DNA of 64,000 bases from an uncultured Bacilli bacterium (GCA_934183165.1 CAKPRZ010000002.1:1-64000), one strand, 5' to 3'. Positions 39,567 through 49,902 are shown, numbered from the stretch's first letter. Notes: generated by a model from the sequence alone, not told the origin. A program made the numbers and translations.

Positions 39567-40014
39567 ATCGTTTTACTTTTTCCCCTATATCTTCTCGATA
39601 TATGTTTTTATTACCTCTTTGATAATATTCAACTGCTTCCCAAGTATCTAATCCAGTTGCCTCAAATTTATGTAAATCTTCGTCATGAACTTTGTATCCT
39701 TGTAAAAATTTGATTCTAGCTCTTTCTCTTTTACTATTATCTAACATTGTTGTAATTATTTCTTGATAATCTAATACATGTATAATCTTTACTTTAGTTG
39801 CACCAATCATATTATAATATCCATAATAATCATCATCTGCCAATTCAAATGGATCTAATGCTTCAACTCTTGCAACTGTTTTTTCTTCGCTCAGACTAGA
39901 AAATTTTAAAGAATCCTCTATACTAGGAAAAACAATATACTTTCCATTATATTCTTCATTTTCTTGTACTGAATTTTCTCCTTTCAAAGTTATATAACCT
40001 ATACTTTTTTCCAT
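39547..40014 (-). CDS. Orphan gene between uvrB and uvrA (155 aa)
   Basis: I do not recognise the protein with confidence. It is acidic, soluble and alpha/beta. It has a run EALDPFELADDDYYGYYN, then ATKVKIIHVLDYQEII, which resembles the small DUF7666-type proteins of phages and gut Firmicutes (a KAFKG/RFAEVEA/SKIKI pattern); this is weak. The ATG at 40014 is chosen for GAGGAGTGATA upstream. Its 3' end overlaps the uvrA start by 20 nt, so translation is coupled to uvrA. Confidence 0.55.
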
Positions 40015-40068
40015 AATATCACTCCTCTTCGACTCCATATTATATCACAAATATTTAAATGAGTAAAA

Positions 40069-42015
40069 TCAACTTTTTAATTCAAATATTATATCACGTA
40101 ATTCCATTGCTCTTTCAAAGTCAAGCCTTTTTGCTGCTTCTTTCATTTCTTGTTCTAATAACTCAATGTTTGGTTTTTCCACTTTTTGTTCTTTTTTATT
40201 TTTCTTTTTAATTACTCCAGTATCATCATTGGTAATTGTATCCATTATTTTTTTGACAATTGTCGTTGGAACTATACCATTTTTCTCATTATATTCATTC
40301 TGAATTCTTCTTCTTCTATTCGTCTCGCTGATAGCATAATCCATAGAATCAGTTATTTTGTCTGCATACATAATACATTTACCATGGGCATTTCTAGCAC
40401 CTCTACCTATCGTTTGAATCAAACTTCTACTGCTTCTTAAAAATCCCTCTTTATCAGCATCTAATATTGCAATCAAACTAACCTCTGGTATATCTATACC
40501 TTCTCTTAATAGATTTATACCCACAATACAATCATATTTCCCTAGCCTCAAATCTCTTATTATATTCATTCTTTCAAGAGATTTTATTTCACTATGTAAA
40601 TATGCCACTTTGATATCCAATTGTTTTAAATAATTAGTTAACTCTTCTGACATTTTAATGGTTAATGTAGTTATTAGAACACGTTCATTTTGGTCAATCC
40701 TAGTTCTTATTTCATTTACCAAATCATCAATTTGATTTTTGGTTGGTCTCACTTCAACTATAGGGTCTAATAATCCTGTTGGTCTAATTATCTGTTCAAC
40801 ATATTTATTATTTACTTTTTCTAATTCATAATCACCTGGTGTTGCAGAAACATATATTACTTGATTTATTTTTTTTGTAAACTCATCAAATTTCAAGGGT
40901 CTATTATCTAAAGCACTTGGTAATCGAAATCCATAGTCTACTAGATTCATTTTTCTTGCTCTATCACCATTATACATACCTTTAACTTGAGGTAATGTTA
41001 CATGAGATTCATCTACAACTAGCAAATAATCTTTTCCAAAAAAATCCATTAATGTTGTTGGAGTTTCTCCTTCTTCTCTCAATGCTAGATGTCTTGAATA
41101 GTTTTCTATTCCACTACAAAACCCCGTTTCTTCAAGCATTTCTATATCATAATTTGTTCGCTGTTCTATTCTTTGAGCTTCTAATAGTTTATTTTCTTTT
41201 TTTAAGGTTTCAATTCGCCCACTTAGTTCAATTTTAATTCTTTTTATTGCCTCTTTTAACTTTTCATCACTGGTTACAAAGTGACTTGCAGGAAATATTG
41301 ATATACTTTTCTTGTTTTTAATAATTGCTCCTGTTATTGTATCTATTTCACTAATTTTATCTATTTCATCTCCAAAAAATTCTACCCTTATGCCAGCGGT
41401 TCTCTCATTAGCAGGTATTATTTCTAAAACATCTCCTCTTACTCTAAAAGTACCTCTTTTAAAATCATAATCGTTTCTTTCATATAACATATCAACTAAT
41501 TTTAGAAGAACATTATTACGATCTATTTCTTCTCCTACAGCAAGTGTTAACATTTTATTTTTATATTCTTCAACTTCTCCTATTCCATATATACATGAAA
41601 CACTTGAAACAACTATGACATCTTTATAAGTCAATAATGCACTAGTTGCGTAATGCCTCATTTCATCTATTTCATCATTAATTGAAGAATCTTTTTCTAT
41701 ATATGTATCTGTTGATGGAACATATGCTTCTGGTTGGTAATAGTCATAATAGCTAATAAAATAACACACATGATTATTTGGAAACAATTCTTTTAACTCA
41801 CTATATAATTGACCCGCTAATGTCTTATTATGAGCAAGTACTAATGTAGGTTTATTAGTTTCTTTTATAACATTAGCAATTGTAAAAGTTTTTCCAGTTC
41901 CGGTTGCTCCTAATAAAACTTGTTCTTTCTCTCCCTTATTTAGGCCATTTACTAATTCTTTAATAGCTTTTGGCTGATCTCCACTTGGTTTATATTTTGA
42001 TACCAATTCAAACAT
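40069..42015 (-). CDS. uvrB: Excinuclease ABC subunit B
   Basis: UvrB is the DNA-opening and damage-verifying helicase-like subunit. The 648-aa protein has Walker [10 protein letters not shown] near residue 40, the beta-hairpin region [34 protein letters not shown]-type VVDESHVT, and [11 protein letters not shown]. It also has helicase motifs [17 protein letters not shown] and QTIGRGARN, and a C-terminal UVR coiled-coil ([24 protein letters not shown]). Length is normal. It is the first gene of uvrB - orphan - uvrA. Confidence 0.98.
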   Translation of the reverse strand: MFELVSKYKPSGDQPKAIKELVNGLNKGEKEQVLLGATGTGKTFTIANVIKETNKPTLVLAHNKTLAGQLYSELKELFPNNHVCYFISYYDYYQPEAYVPSTDTYIEKDSSINDEIDEMRHYATSALLTYKDVIVVSSVSCIYGIGEVEEYKNKMLTLAVGEEIDRNNVLLKLVDMLYERNDYDFKRGTFRVRGDVLEIIPANERTAGIRVEFFGDEIDKISEIDTITGAIIKNKKSISIFPASHFVTSDEKLKEAIKRIKIELSGRIETLKKENKLLEAQRIEQRTNYDIEMLEETGFCSGIENYSRHLALREEGETPTTLMDFFGKDYLLVVDESHVTLPQVKGMYNGDRARKMNLVDYGFRLPSALDNRPLKFDEFTKKINQVIYVSATPGDYELEKVNNKYVEQIIRPTGLLDPIVEVRPTKNQIDDLVNEIRTRIDQNERVLITTLTIKMSEELTNYLKQLDIKVAYLHSEIKSLERMNIIRDLRLGKYDCIVGINLLREGIDIPEVSLIAILDADKEGFLRSSRSLIQTIGRGARNAHGKCIMYADKITDSMDYAISETNRRRRIQNEYNEKNGIVPTTIVKKIMDTITNDDTGVIKKKNKKEQKVEKPNIELLEQEMKEAAKRLDFERAMELRDIIFELKS

Positions 42016-42112
42016 AATAAACCTCCCTTTTAATTATTTGTATTTTATCATTTTATATGCATTGAAACAAAATAAGTCAATAAAATTGCCTTACACTTAT
42101 TATTATCGTTTT

Positions 42113-43036
42113 TTAACGAGAATGTTTTTTCTTTCTTAATAGTTTTATTTTATTTAAACCACTATCTCCTTGAAGATTATTTTCTTTATATAATTTCAAT
42201 TGATGATTATATCCATCATCGCTTATTAAGTATTCCTTTATTTCTTTTATAAAATTATTATCACTTAGTCTTTTATGTAGATATTGTATATTTTTACCAT
42301 TATATAACGATAACAAATATAACCCTGTATCTTTTTCAATGTAACTATATTTTGAATCTATAAAATATCTATTATTAAATACACACATATTGCCTTTTAT
42401 AGCAATTATTATTATATCATGATAATATTTCTTTAATGTATCATTTTCACTTGTTTCATATTCATAAATAAAATATTCTAGTGCAATTATTCCATTTCTT
42501 AATATAGTCCAATCTACTAATGGATTGGCAATAATCTTTAAATTATAAATTAACAGTTCATCCTTTTTAGGAAGCATAGTAAACAATGGTTCAGACGAAG
42601 TACCAATACGAATATTTGGATCTTTAATTAGATTTTCTTTTACCATATCAACATATATTTTATATAAATTATCTGAATCTATTCTAATAATATATTTTAA
42701 TAATGATTCATCATAAATATGTTCTTGACTCCATAATTTTAAGATTTTATTTTCTATTTCTTCAAATGAGTCAATATTATATTTTTCAGCAAATATTATT
42801 AAATTATTTAAGTATTTTGTAAATTTATAATTCAAATTATTGTCATCAATCGAACTATGTAAATATTTTAAAATTTCTTTAACATTTATATTTTTAAAAT
42901 TATCATTTATTAATATTTTTTCAATTACAAATTGTATGTTTTCTTTATCTTCTAATATTCCATTCGATAAAAACAATAAATAATTCTTTTCACAAATCAA
43001 ATTGTAGTATTCTTCAATAATAGTCGTTAATGTCAT
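42113..43036 (-). CDS. Hypothetical protein (307 aa)
   Basis: I do not recognise this protein. It has no signal peptide or membrane segment and is predicted almost all-helical, rich in Ile, Leu, Asn, Tyr and Lys. It ends in a basic stretch KLLRKKKHSR. The helix-turn-helix spacing could suggest a HEAT- or TPR-like solenoid, but I see no clear repeat consensus. AAGGGGGAAA precedes the ATG. It is transcribed alone upstream of a 270-nt gap. Confidence 0.5.
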   Translation of the reverse strand: MTLTTIIEEYYNLICEKNYLLFLSNGILEDKENIQFVIEKILINDNFKNINVKEILKYLHSSIDDNNLNYKFTKYLNNLIIFAEKYNIDSFEEIENKILKLWSQEHIYDESLLKYIIRIDSDNLYKIYVDMVKENLIKDPNIRIGTSSEPLFTMLPKKDELLIYNLKIIANPLVDWTILRNGIIALEYFIYEYETSENDTLKKYYHDIIIIAIKGNMCVFNNRYFIDSKYSYIEKDTGLYLLSLYNGKNIQYLHKRLSDNNFIKEIKEYLISDDGYNHQLKLYKENNLQGDSGLNKIKLLRKKKHSR

Positions 43037-43282
43037 ATTTTCCCCCTTATAAATTAATATATTATAACCTTTATAATTTTTCTGTTTAGTTATATTTATT
43101 TTTGTTCATTTTAAAAGGCCAAGCGATACTAAATAACGCAAGATTTAAAGTATTTTCATAATACCTAATAAATTAATACACATGATTGTTATATTGCTTC
43201 TACAGGTTTTTATTTATTTTATAATACATTTGTTTGTATGTCAATTGCTATCCCATAATATCTTTAACTTATAATTTTATAA
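43037..43282. other. Intergenic gap without recognisable feature
   Basis: The stretch is AT-rich. A weak GTATT/AATAC hairpin lies near 43151-43166. I see no reading frame, tRNA or repeat in it. Confidence 0.5.
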
Positions 43283-43291
43283 TGGTATAAT
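43283..43291 (+). promoter_or_regulatory. Extended -10 promoter of the MBL-fold gene
   Basis: TG-G-TATAAT is a perfect extended -10. It lies just before the TTGGTGAT ribosome site, so the leader is very short. Confidence 0.6.
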
Positions 43292-43307
43292 GTGATTGGT
43301 GATATAC

Positions 43308-44090
43308 ATGTTAAAAATTACATGGTTTGGAACAGCTACAATAAAATTTGATGATAAGGAAAATTCTCTTATTTTTGATCCATTTATAAGAATAGACAAA
43401 AAAAGCAATAATTATTTTATTCAAAAAATGAGTAAAATTAAAAATATTTTTATAACTCATGGACATATTGATCATACAATGGATTTACCAATTATTTTTC
43501 AAGATAAAGTTTGTAACATTCATTGTACACTTTCACCATATAGAAGACTTATAAAAGAAGGTGTTAATAAAAGTAACCTAAAATTAATTAAACCTACAGA
43601 TAGTATTAAAATAGGAGATTTTGATATTACTGTTTTAAAAGGAAAGCATATTAGATTTAATCTGGGACTAATTATTAAAACCGTTTTTAATAAAAATATA
43701 ATAAAATACTCTTCCAATCTCTTAATATTAATAAAAGCTCATTTCAAACATAAAGAAGCCCATGAAACAGTTTCTTACTATATTAAACATCATAAAACGA
43801 CCTTTTTGTTATTGGGTAGTATGGCATTAGATAAAAATACAAATTATCCAACTGATGTTGATTATCTAATACTACCTTTTCAAGGAAGAAGTGATTTGAA
43901 TAAAAAAGTTGTACCACTGCTTCAAAAAATCAAACCAAAAAATATTATATTATCTCATTTTGATAACTCATTTCCTCCTATATCAACAACAGTTGATATT
44001 TCTTATTTGCCAATTATAACTAATAATAAAATTAATTTAATCATTCCTAAATATGATTCTGAAATATTGATAAAGAAAAAAGAGAATTAA
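43308..44090 (+). CDS. MBL-fold metal-dependent hydrolase (UlaG/RNase Z-like)
   Basis: This 260-aa protein has the metallo-beta-lactamase fold. ITWFGTATIKF opens the first strand, HGHIDHTMDL (HxHxDH) binds the metals near residue 51, and the last metal-ligand region is ILSHFDNSFPP. The start WFGTATI and the late LILPFQGR phrase resemble UlaG-like L-ascorbate-6-phosphate lactonase relatives, but substrate cannot be told. The middle part (about 125-155) is more basic and divergent. The ATG at 43308 follows GGTGAT. It is monocistronic and faces a terminator. Confidence 0.8.
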   Translation: MLKITWFGTATIKFDDKENSLIFDPFIRIDKKSNNYFIQKMSKIKNIFITHGHIDHTMDLPIIFQDKVCNIHCTLSPYRRLIKEGVNKSNLKLIKPTDSIKIGDFDITVLKGKHIRFNLGLIIKTVFNKNIIKYSSNLLILIKAHFKHKEAHETVSYYIKHHKTTFLLLGSMALDKNTNYPTDVDYLILPFQGRSDLNKKVVPLLQKIKPKNIILSHFDNSFPPISTTVDISYLPIITNNKINLIIPKYDSEILIKKKEN

Positions 44091-44115
44091 ATTTTCTAAT
44101 TAAACTCTCTTCTCT
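44078..44115. terminator. Bidirectional terminator between the MBL gene and the M23 hydrolase gene
   Basis: An imperfect stem of AAGAGA..TTAA and TTAA..TCTCTT type overlaps both 3' ends. An A-run lies on the left and CTTTTTA on the right. Confidence 0.6.
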
Positions 44116-44117
44116 TT

Positions 44118-45335
44118 TTATCTACTATTCCATCTTTTTCCTCCAGATGGGAAATTAATCAATGCTCTAGGTCCTTTAAATCCTTGTTTATATATTGTAT
44201 TCATATAACTAGTATATTTTGACCATGTACCACATTTATTATCTTTATAAATTCTGCAAGGAGCTATTTCCATATGTAAATGAGTTCCTGCATTTGGTCT
44301 TGATGCGGTTGGTCTTGGAATAACATATCCCGTATTTCCCATATAACCAATATATTGATCACTTGTAACATATTTACCAACATAAAGATTTGGGGCATAT
44401 CTACTCATATGACAATAGTCAGAAGTATACCATTTGTTAGTCTTATTATCATAATGTTCAATCATCAATACTAATGCACCATTTGGGTCATTATATTTAG
44501 CAGTAATTGTACCATTTGCTACTGGATATATTTTTTCATTTTTCATGTTTGGACTAGTAATATCTAATCCTCTATGGATTTTACCCCATCTACCACCAAA
44601 TTCACTAGAAATTGAACCAACTGTTGTTGGTCTTCTAAATATTCCAGCGGCACCAGTTGTAGCGCAATCCACACCAATAACATCATTACTTTTACATCCT
44701 AATTTTTTATAACTTGCAACTATTTCTTGATATATTTTTAATTGCTTAGCAGAATCTACTCCTCCTTCTTCAAGTGATTCTTTCGATTCACCTAATGAAA
44801 CAATTTTTGATTCTAAATCTTTTTGTTTAGCAGTTAATTGCTTTTCTTTTTTTTCTATTTCTACTTCTCTTTTATTATTTCTATCAATCATATTTTTCAG
44901 ATCTTTAATAACATTGTTATTGTATTCTGTCATTTGTTCTACTATTGACATTCTATATATAAAATCAGTCATGTTGTCTGCACCAAATGCATATTCAAGA
45001 TAGACATTCTCTCCATTAGAAACCTGTAGGTATGAAAAGAACTCTTTAATTTCTAAACTTTTCTCTTTAATTTCTTCTTTACCTTTTTCGATTTCTTTAT
45101 GCATATTATCTATTTCTTCTTCAAGATTTTCCATTTCATTTTTAATACGCTTAATTTCATTTTGGGTAGCAGTTATTTGGGCTTGAGTTTTATTTATCGC
45201 TTTTTTTGTGGCTTCAATTTCATTTTTATATTTAGTTACTTTATTTTCATATTCTTTTAATGTTATAGCATATGTATTGTTAGGTATAAAGAATAAGCAA
45301 AGTAGCAATAAACCTAGTGTAACTTTTTTTATCAT
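44118..45335 (-). CDS. Coiled-coil M23 peptidoglycan endopeptidase, FtsEX-linked
   Basis: The 405-aa protein has a signal peptide (cleavage after TYA), a long coiled-coil region (about 25-200) and a C-terminal LytM/M23 domain. The M23 motifs HRGLDIT (HxxxD) and GTHLHMEIAP (HxH) are intact, so it should cleave peptide cross-links. Its ATG overlaps the ftsX stop (ATGA), so it is translated with FtsEX. In other bacteria FtsEX activates EnvC, CwlO or PcsB through such coiled coils. Its position and layout suggest that it is the FtsEX-controlled hydrolase of this cell. Confidence 0.88.
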   Translation of the reverse strand: MIKKVTLGLLLLCLFFIPNNTYAITLKEYENKVTKYKNEIEATKKAINKTQAQITATQNEIKRIKNEMENLEEEIDNMHKEIEKGKEEIKEKSLEIKEFFSYLQVSNGENVYLEYAFGADNMTDFIYRMSIVEQMTEYNNNVIKDLKNMIDRNNKREVEIEKKEKQLTAKQKDLESKIVSLGESKESLEEGGVDSAKQLKIYQEIVASYKKLGCKSNDVIGVDCATTGAAGIFRRPTTVGSISSEFGGRWGKIHRGLDITSPNMKNEKIYPVANGTITAKYNDPNGALVLMIEHYDNKTNKWYTSDYCHMSRYAPNLYVGKYVTSDQYIGYMGNTGYVIPRPTASRPNAGTHLHMEIAPCRIYKDNKCGTWSKYTSYMNTIYKQGFKGPRALINFPSGGKRWNSR

Positions 45336-46237
45336 ACTTTTAAATACTTTCTTACTGCCCTTGCACTTCCTAGCATACCCACAAAAATACCAAGAATAAT
45401 TACAACAAATGAAATTTTATATATGAATGGAGTTGGTGCGATAAGCTTAATTAAAGGAGAAAATAATTTTCCTTCAAAATGGTTGTATAAACCTAAATAT
45501 CCATAAACTACTACTACAATAGGAATAATAGAACCTAGTGCACCTATTATCATTCCTTCTATTATAAAAGGATTTTTAATTGAGAAATTAGATGCTCCAA
45601 CTAATCTCATTATTGATATTTCTCTTTTTCTTGAAAAGATAGTTAATTTTATTGTGTTTATGATTAAGAAAACTGTTACTACGACTAAGACAAGAACTAA
45701 AAATATAGATATTTTTTCAATTAGAGAAAAAGCTGTTACTAGTTTTTCAACCATTCCTTCACCGTATTCTACAACATCAACATTTTCCAAATCTTTGATT
45801 TTAGCTGCTGTATCTTTAATTTTTTCTATATCTTTTACTTTTATTAAATAGCTATCTTTCAATGGATTTTCCTTTTCTGACCAATTTTCCATTGTACTAG
45901 AAAATATTTCCGATTCTTTCATCATTTCCTTTTTTGTTTCTTCTTTAGATTTAAATTTTTTTGATGCTATATTATCAATCTTATTTAATTCTTGTTCAAA
46001 AGTATTTATTCCTTCTTTTGTTATTTCTTTATTTAAAAATACTACTACTGTTACATCTTTTTCTATTAATGTAGTGAAATTATTAACATTTAATGATGCA
46101 ACAAGTGATGCAGCTACTATAATCAAGGTAATACTAATACATGAAATTGATGCAATTGATAAAGAAAAATTTCTAATTACACTTTTAAAAGCGTCACGGA
46201 CACTTCTACCAAACATTCTAAATAGCTTCATTATCAT
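45332..46237 (-). CDS. ftsX: Cell division protein FtsX
   Basis: FtsX is the membrane subunit of the FtsEX complex that passes the ATPase signal to peptidoglycan hydrolases outside. The 301-aa protein has an N-terminal helix (FSLSIASISCISITLIIVAASLV), an extracytoplasmic domain (about 55-170) and three further helices. The FtsX phrases SLNVNNFTTLIEKDVTVVVFL and REISIMRLVGASNFSIKNPFIIEGMIIG are clear. Three ATG codons (46252, 46237, 46231) are possible. I chose 46237 on AAGGA spacing. It overlaps ftsE by 20 nt. Confidence 0.93.
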   Translation of the reverse strand: MIMKLFRMFGRSVRDAFKSVIRNFSLSIASISCISITLIIVAASLVASLNVNNFTTLIEKDVTVVVFLNKEITKEGINTFEQELNKIDNIASKKFKSKEETKKEMMKESEIFSSTMENWSEKENPLKDSYLIKVKDIEKIKDTAAKIKDLENVDVVEYGEGMVEKLVTAFSLIEKISIFLVLVLVVVTVFLIINTIKLTIFSRKREISIMRLVGASNFSIKNPFIIEGMIIGALGSIIPIVVVVYGYLGLYNHFEGKLFSPLIKLIAPTPFIYKISFVVIILGIFVGMLGSARAVRKYLKV

Positions 46238-46916
46238 ATTTTCCTTTCTCATAATCTTGAACTAATCGTCCTTCTTTTAAGACAATTACTCTTTTTTTCA
46301 TTTTATTTACTATTTCTTTATCATGTGTTGCCATTATTATAGTAGTACCTATAGTTTTATTGATATTATCTAGAACTTTTACTATTTCCATACTCATATC
46401 AGGATCCAAATTCCCTGTTGGTTCATCACAAATCAATAATTTTGGATTATTGACAATGGCACGCGCTATAGCAACTCTTTGTTGTTCACCACCTGATAGT
46501 TGATCTGGATAATTTCTGGTTTTTGCTTTCAAACCTACTAACTCTATTGCTTTTAATGTTCTTCTTCTTATTTCTACTTTTTTCGCACCTATTACCTCTA
46601 AAGCAAAGGCAACATTTTCATAAACAGTCAATTTTGGCAATAATCTGTAATCCTGAAATACTATGCCAAGTTTTCTTCTTAATTTATATACTTTACTATT
46701 TCTTAATTTGGCTACATTGATTCCACCTAAAATTATCTCCCCGCTTGTTGGTTTTTCTTCACGATATAACATTTTTATAAATGTTGATTTCCCACTACCA
46801 GAGCCACCTATTACAAAAACAAAATCACCTTTTTTAATTTTTAAATTTAAATCATAAACAGCTGTAACACCGTTTTTATATCTTTTATTTACGTTTTTGA
46901 TATTAATTAATTCCAA
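46218..46916 (-). CDS. ftsE: Cell division ATP-binding protein FtsE
   Basis: FtsE is the cytoplasmic ABC ATPase of FtsEX. The 232-aa protein has Walker A GGSGSGKSTFIK, the Q-loop VFQDYRLLPKLTVYENVAF, signature LSGGEQQRVAIARA and Walker B LLICDEPTGNLDP. A GTG at 46922 falls inside the AAGGTGGTG ribosome site, so I prefer the TTG at 46916. It is the first gene of ftsE-ftsX-M23. Confidence 0.95.
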   Translation of the reverse strand: MELINIKNVNKRYKNGVTAVYDLNLKIKKGDFVFVIGGSGSGKSTFIKMLYREEKPTSGEIILGGINVAKLRNSKVYKLRRKLGIVFQDYRLLPKLTVYENVAFALEVIGAKKVEIRRRTLKAIELVGLKAKTRNYPDQLSGGEQQRVAIARAIVNNPKLLICDEPTGNLDPDMSMEIVKVLDNINKTIGTTIIMATHDKEIVNKMKKRVIVLKEGRLVQDYEKGKYDNEAI

Positions 46917-46961
46917 TTTCACACCACCTTCTATCTTTATAGATTATATCACAAAATCAGA

Positions 46962-47807
46962 CTATTTTCCACCTTTTACTTGATAAGAGTCTGTAATAAC
47001 CATAAATGCATCAGAATCAATTTGATGAATTCCTTCTTTCAATTTAAAATAATCTCTGTTAGATACAGTTGACATTATAACTGTTCTTTGTCTTAAACCA
47101 TATGCACCTTTTGCTTTAAACGTTGTATATCCAGTACCTAAAATCTCTTTTATATATTCTTCAACTTCACTATTTTTATAAGTTATTATGTGGAATATTT
47201 TTTTCTGTGATGTTCCTAAAATTATTTTATCCATTACTAGATGACTACAATAAATAAAAATTATTGCATATAACATGTTGTTAATTCCAAATACAAAACC
47301 ACCAAATATTATAATAATTAAATTGATAAAGGTATTAAATTTGCTTATCGATATTTTATATTTTTTATATAAAACTTGTGGAATTACTATAAATCCACCT
47401 TGACTAATTTTTAACTTACAAAGTAAGCCTGTTACTAATCCTGAAATGATTCCAGAAAATATTGACACAACTATTACATCATGGTCATTGATTAATATTA
47501 AACCACTAACATTACTTGTAATTTCTACAAAAAAAGGATAAATAATTGATGCCAATAAAGCACTAAAAGCGATTTGATATTCTGATAAAATTATTGCAAT
47601 TAATAAAATACCAACAGAAATAATTAATATTGTAAGCGAAGCATTAAAACCAAATAAATAATTTAACATTATAGAAACCCCATTTACTCCACCAGCTACT
47701 ATTTTTATTTTAGAAATAAACAAATTATAATTCAAGGCTGAAATAAACAGTAAGAATATTAATAATGAAAACTTAAAACATGTAAATGGTATATTTTTAT
47801 TTTTCAA
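46962..47807 (-). CDS. YitT family membrane protein (paralogue 1)
   Basis: The 281-aa protein has about five membrane helices and a C-terminal cytoplasmic DUF2179 domain (YKNSEVEEYIKEILGTGYTTFKAKGAYG...IHQIDSDAFMVITDSYQVKGG). A GTG at 47816 lies inside the ribosome site AGGCGGTGA, so I prefer the TTG at 47807. It follows the second YitT gene without a gap. The family is conserved in Firmicutes and has no settled function; a transport or lipid-related role has been suggested. The pair probably arose by duplication. Confidence 0.85.
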   Translation of the reverse strand: MKNKNIPFTCFKFSLLIFLLFISALNYNLFISKIKIVAGGVNGVSIMLNYLFGFNASLTILIISVGILLIAIILSEYQIAFSALLASIIYPFFVEITSNVSGLILINDHDVIVVSIFSGIISGLVTGLLCKLKISQGGFIVIPQVLYKKYKISISKFNTFINLIIIIFGGFVFGINNMLYAIIFIYCSHLVMDKIILGTSQKKIFHIITYKNSEVEEYIKEILGTGYTTFKAKGAYGLRQRTVIMSTVSNRDYFKLKEGIHQIDSDAFMVITDSYQVKGGK

Positions 47808-47808
47808 A

Positions 47809-48696
47809 TTATTCACCGCCTAACACTTCATAAGCATCAGTTACTACGAAAAATGCTTCACTATCAATATTATGAATTCCTTCTTTTAACTTAAAGTAAT
47901 CTTTTGTTGGTATAACACAAAATAATACTTTCTGTTTTTCTTTACTAAATCCACCTTTCCCTTCAAATATAGTAACTCCATGTCCTAATTCTTTCAAAAC
48001 ATATTCCTTGATTTCATTGTCCTTTTCTGCGATTATATAAAATGCTTTAGAATCAGAAATTCCTAACAATACTCTATCTGTAATTAAACTAATTATATAA
48101 AGAGTTATAATGGCGTACATTAACTTAGTTACTCCAAATACAAACACCCCACATAAAACTATCAAACCATCTGACAAAATTAGTGATGTTCCCATGCTAG
48201 TTTTTGCATATTTTGATATAATCTGGTTTATTATATCAGTACCACCAGTTGTGAAGCCTGCCTTAAAAACCAAACCAGCTCCAATACCATATAAAACTCC
48301 TCCAAAAATAGCACATATAAGTAAATCGGTTTTATCTAGATTTAAATAAAGAGGAATATTTGATGTAAGCTCTATAAATATTGGGAACATTATTGAACCC
48401 ATAATTGATCCTTTTGTCTTTTTTACACCCAAAAATACAAAGCTAACAACTAATAATAATAATGAACTAATCATTATAAATATAGAAGGATCCCAGCCGA
48501 AAAACTTTTTTGTAATAATCGATATACCACTAACTCCACCAAAAACTATATTATTTGGTAATAAAAAAGCATTAAATGCAATTGATATCAATAACAATCC
48601 AATAAAAAAGTAAGCATATCTTTTTAGCCACATCTTTTTATATATAGTTTCATTAATAACCTCTGTATCAATTTTTTTCTTTTTAAATCCAAACAT
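47809..48696 (-). CDS. YitT family membrane protein (paralogue 2)
   Basis: The 295-aa protein has the same layout as its neighbour: about five membrane helices, the FGGVSGISIITKKFFGWDPS phrase, GFTTGGTDII and a C-terminal DUF2179 domain ending IHNIDSEAFFVVTDAYEVLGGE. It has an extra basic cytoplasmic N-terminus. Its ATG overlaps the prfB stop codon (TAATG), and the end of prfB (AAGGAGGAA) serves as its ribosome site. Function is unknown. Confidence 0.87.
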   Translation of the reverse strand: MFGFKKKKIDTEVINETIYKKMWLKRYAYFFIGLLLISIAFNAFLLPNNIVFGGVSGISIITKKFFGWDPSIFIMISSLLLLVVSFVFLGVKKTKGSIMGSIMFPIFIELTSNIPLYLNLDKTDLLICAIFGGVLYGIGAGLVFKAGFTTGGTDIINQIISKYAKTSMGTSLILSDGLIVLCGVFVFGVTKLMYAIITLYIISLITDRVLLGISDSKAFYIIAEKDNEIKEYVLKELGHGVTIFEGKGGFSKEKQKVLFCVIPTKDYFKLKEGIHNIDSEAFFVVTDAYEVLGGE

Positions 48697-49791
48697 TATT
48701 TCCTCCTTATATTACTATTTATAAAAATATCAATATCTCCATCTAACACTTTTAATACATTGCTAGTTTCCATATTTGTTCTATGATCTTTTACAAGAGA
48801 ATATGGGTGCATAACATAGCTCCTTATTTGCGAACCAAAATCTATATTTTTTTGTTCACCTCTTAAATTATCCATTTTTTCTATATTTTCTTTTTCTTTT
48901 AAGACAATTAATTTATTTTTTAATATTTGTAGTGCCTTTTCCTTATTTTGAATCTGACTTCTTCCATTTTGACAAGTCACTACTGTTTTTGTTGGTATAT
49001 GTGTGATTCTAACTGCAGAATCAGTTGTATTAACATGTTGACCACCTGCACCACTTGAACGATAAACATCTATTTTTAAGTCTTTTTCGTTTATTTCAAT
49101 TTCATTATTATTAATTATTTCTGGAATTATATCAACTGATGCAAAGGATGTATGCCTTCTATTATTTGAGTCAAATGGTGATAACCTAACTAGTCTATGA
49201 ACACCTTTTTCATATTTTAAATATCCATATGCATTAATTCCTATTATTGAAAGTGTCACACTTTTTATACCTGCTTCTTCACCCTCCTGATAATCTAAAA
49301 TTTCATATTTATATCCTTTTTTATCACACCATCTAGTATACATCCTATAAAGCATTAATGCCCAATCACAAGATTCAGTACCACCTGCACCTGGATGTAT
49401 TTCCATAACACAATTATACTTATCATACTCACCATTCAATAATAAAATTATTTCCAATTCATCATACTCGTGCTGATATTTATCTAAATTTGACACTAGT
49501 TCTTCTTCTAATTCCTTATCATCACTATCTTTAGCTAACATAGTTAATTCTACTGATTCTTCTAGGCTTTTTGTTAAATTTTCTATTTGATCTACAACTG
49601 ATTTTAAATCTTTAAGTTGATTAATAACTATTTCTGAATTTTTTTTATCATTCCAAAAGTCAGGAAGTTGTATTTCTTTTTCTAATTTTTCTATCTGAAT
49701 CTTTTTACCATCTACGTCAAAGTAACCTCCCTAAATCTGTTGTTTTTGTTAAAAGGTTATTAAAATTATCATATATATTGTTTAATTCCAT
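48696..49791 (-). CDS. prfB: Peptide chain release factor 2, with programmed +1 frameshift
   Basis: RF2 ends translation at UGA and UAA. The gene starts with ATG at 49791 (GAGGAATATTT upstream). Codons 1-24 run to an in-frame UGA at 49719-49717, and the rest continues in the +1 frame, giving about 364 aa. The shift site has the internal SD GGGAGG, then TTA CTT TGA C, as in classical prfB. Later motifs are the SPF anticodon tripeptide (RLSPFDSN) and the catalytic GGQ (GAGGQHVNTT). RF2 presence plus this site shows that UGA is a stop. An open frame beginning only at 49541 would miss the N-terminal domain. Confidence 0.96.
49714..49732 (-). other. prfB recoding site
   Basis: On the minus strand GGGAGG TTA CTT TGA C gives an internal ribosome-binding sequence three bases before the slippery CTT and the UGA stop. 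High RF2 favours termination; low RF2 favours the +1 slip. Confidence 0.92.
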
Positions 49792-49855
49792 AAATATTCC
49801 TCACATTTTCATTAACATTATAACAAAACATTAGTATTTAGTAAATGTAGAAAAA

Positions 49856-49902
49856 AACAAACTATAGATTCCAATCTATATGGAATCTATAGTTATTTTT
49901 AT
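49856..49902 (-). terminator. Terminator between clpC and prfB
   Basis: The 14-bp perfect stem AACTATAGATTCCA/TGGAATCTATAGTT overlaps the end of clpC and is followed by TTGTTTTTTT on the minus strand. Confidence 0.85.
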
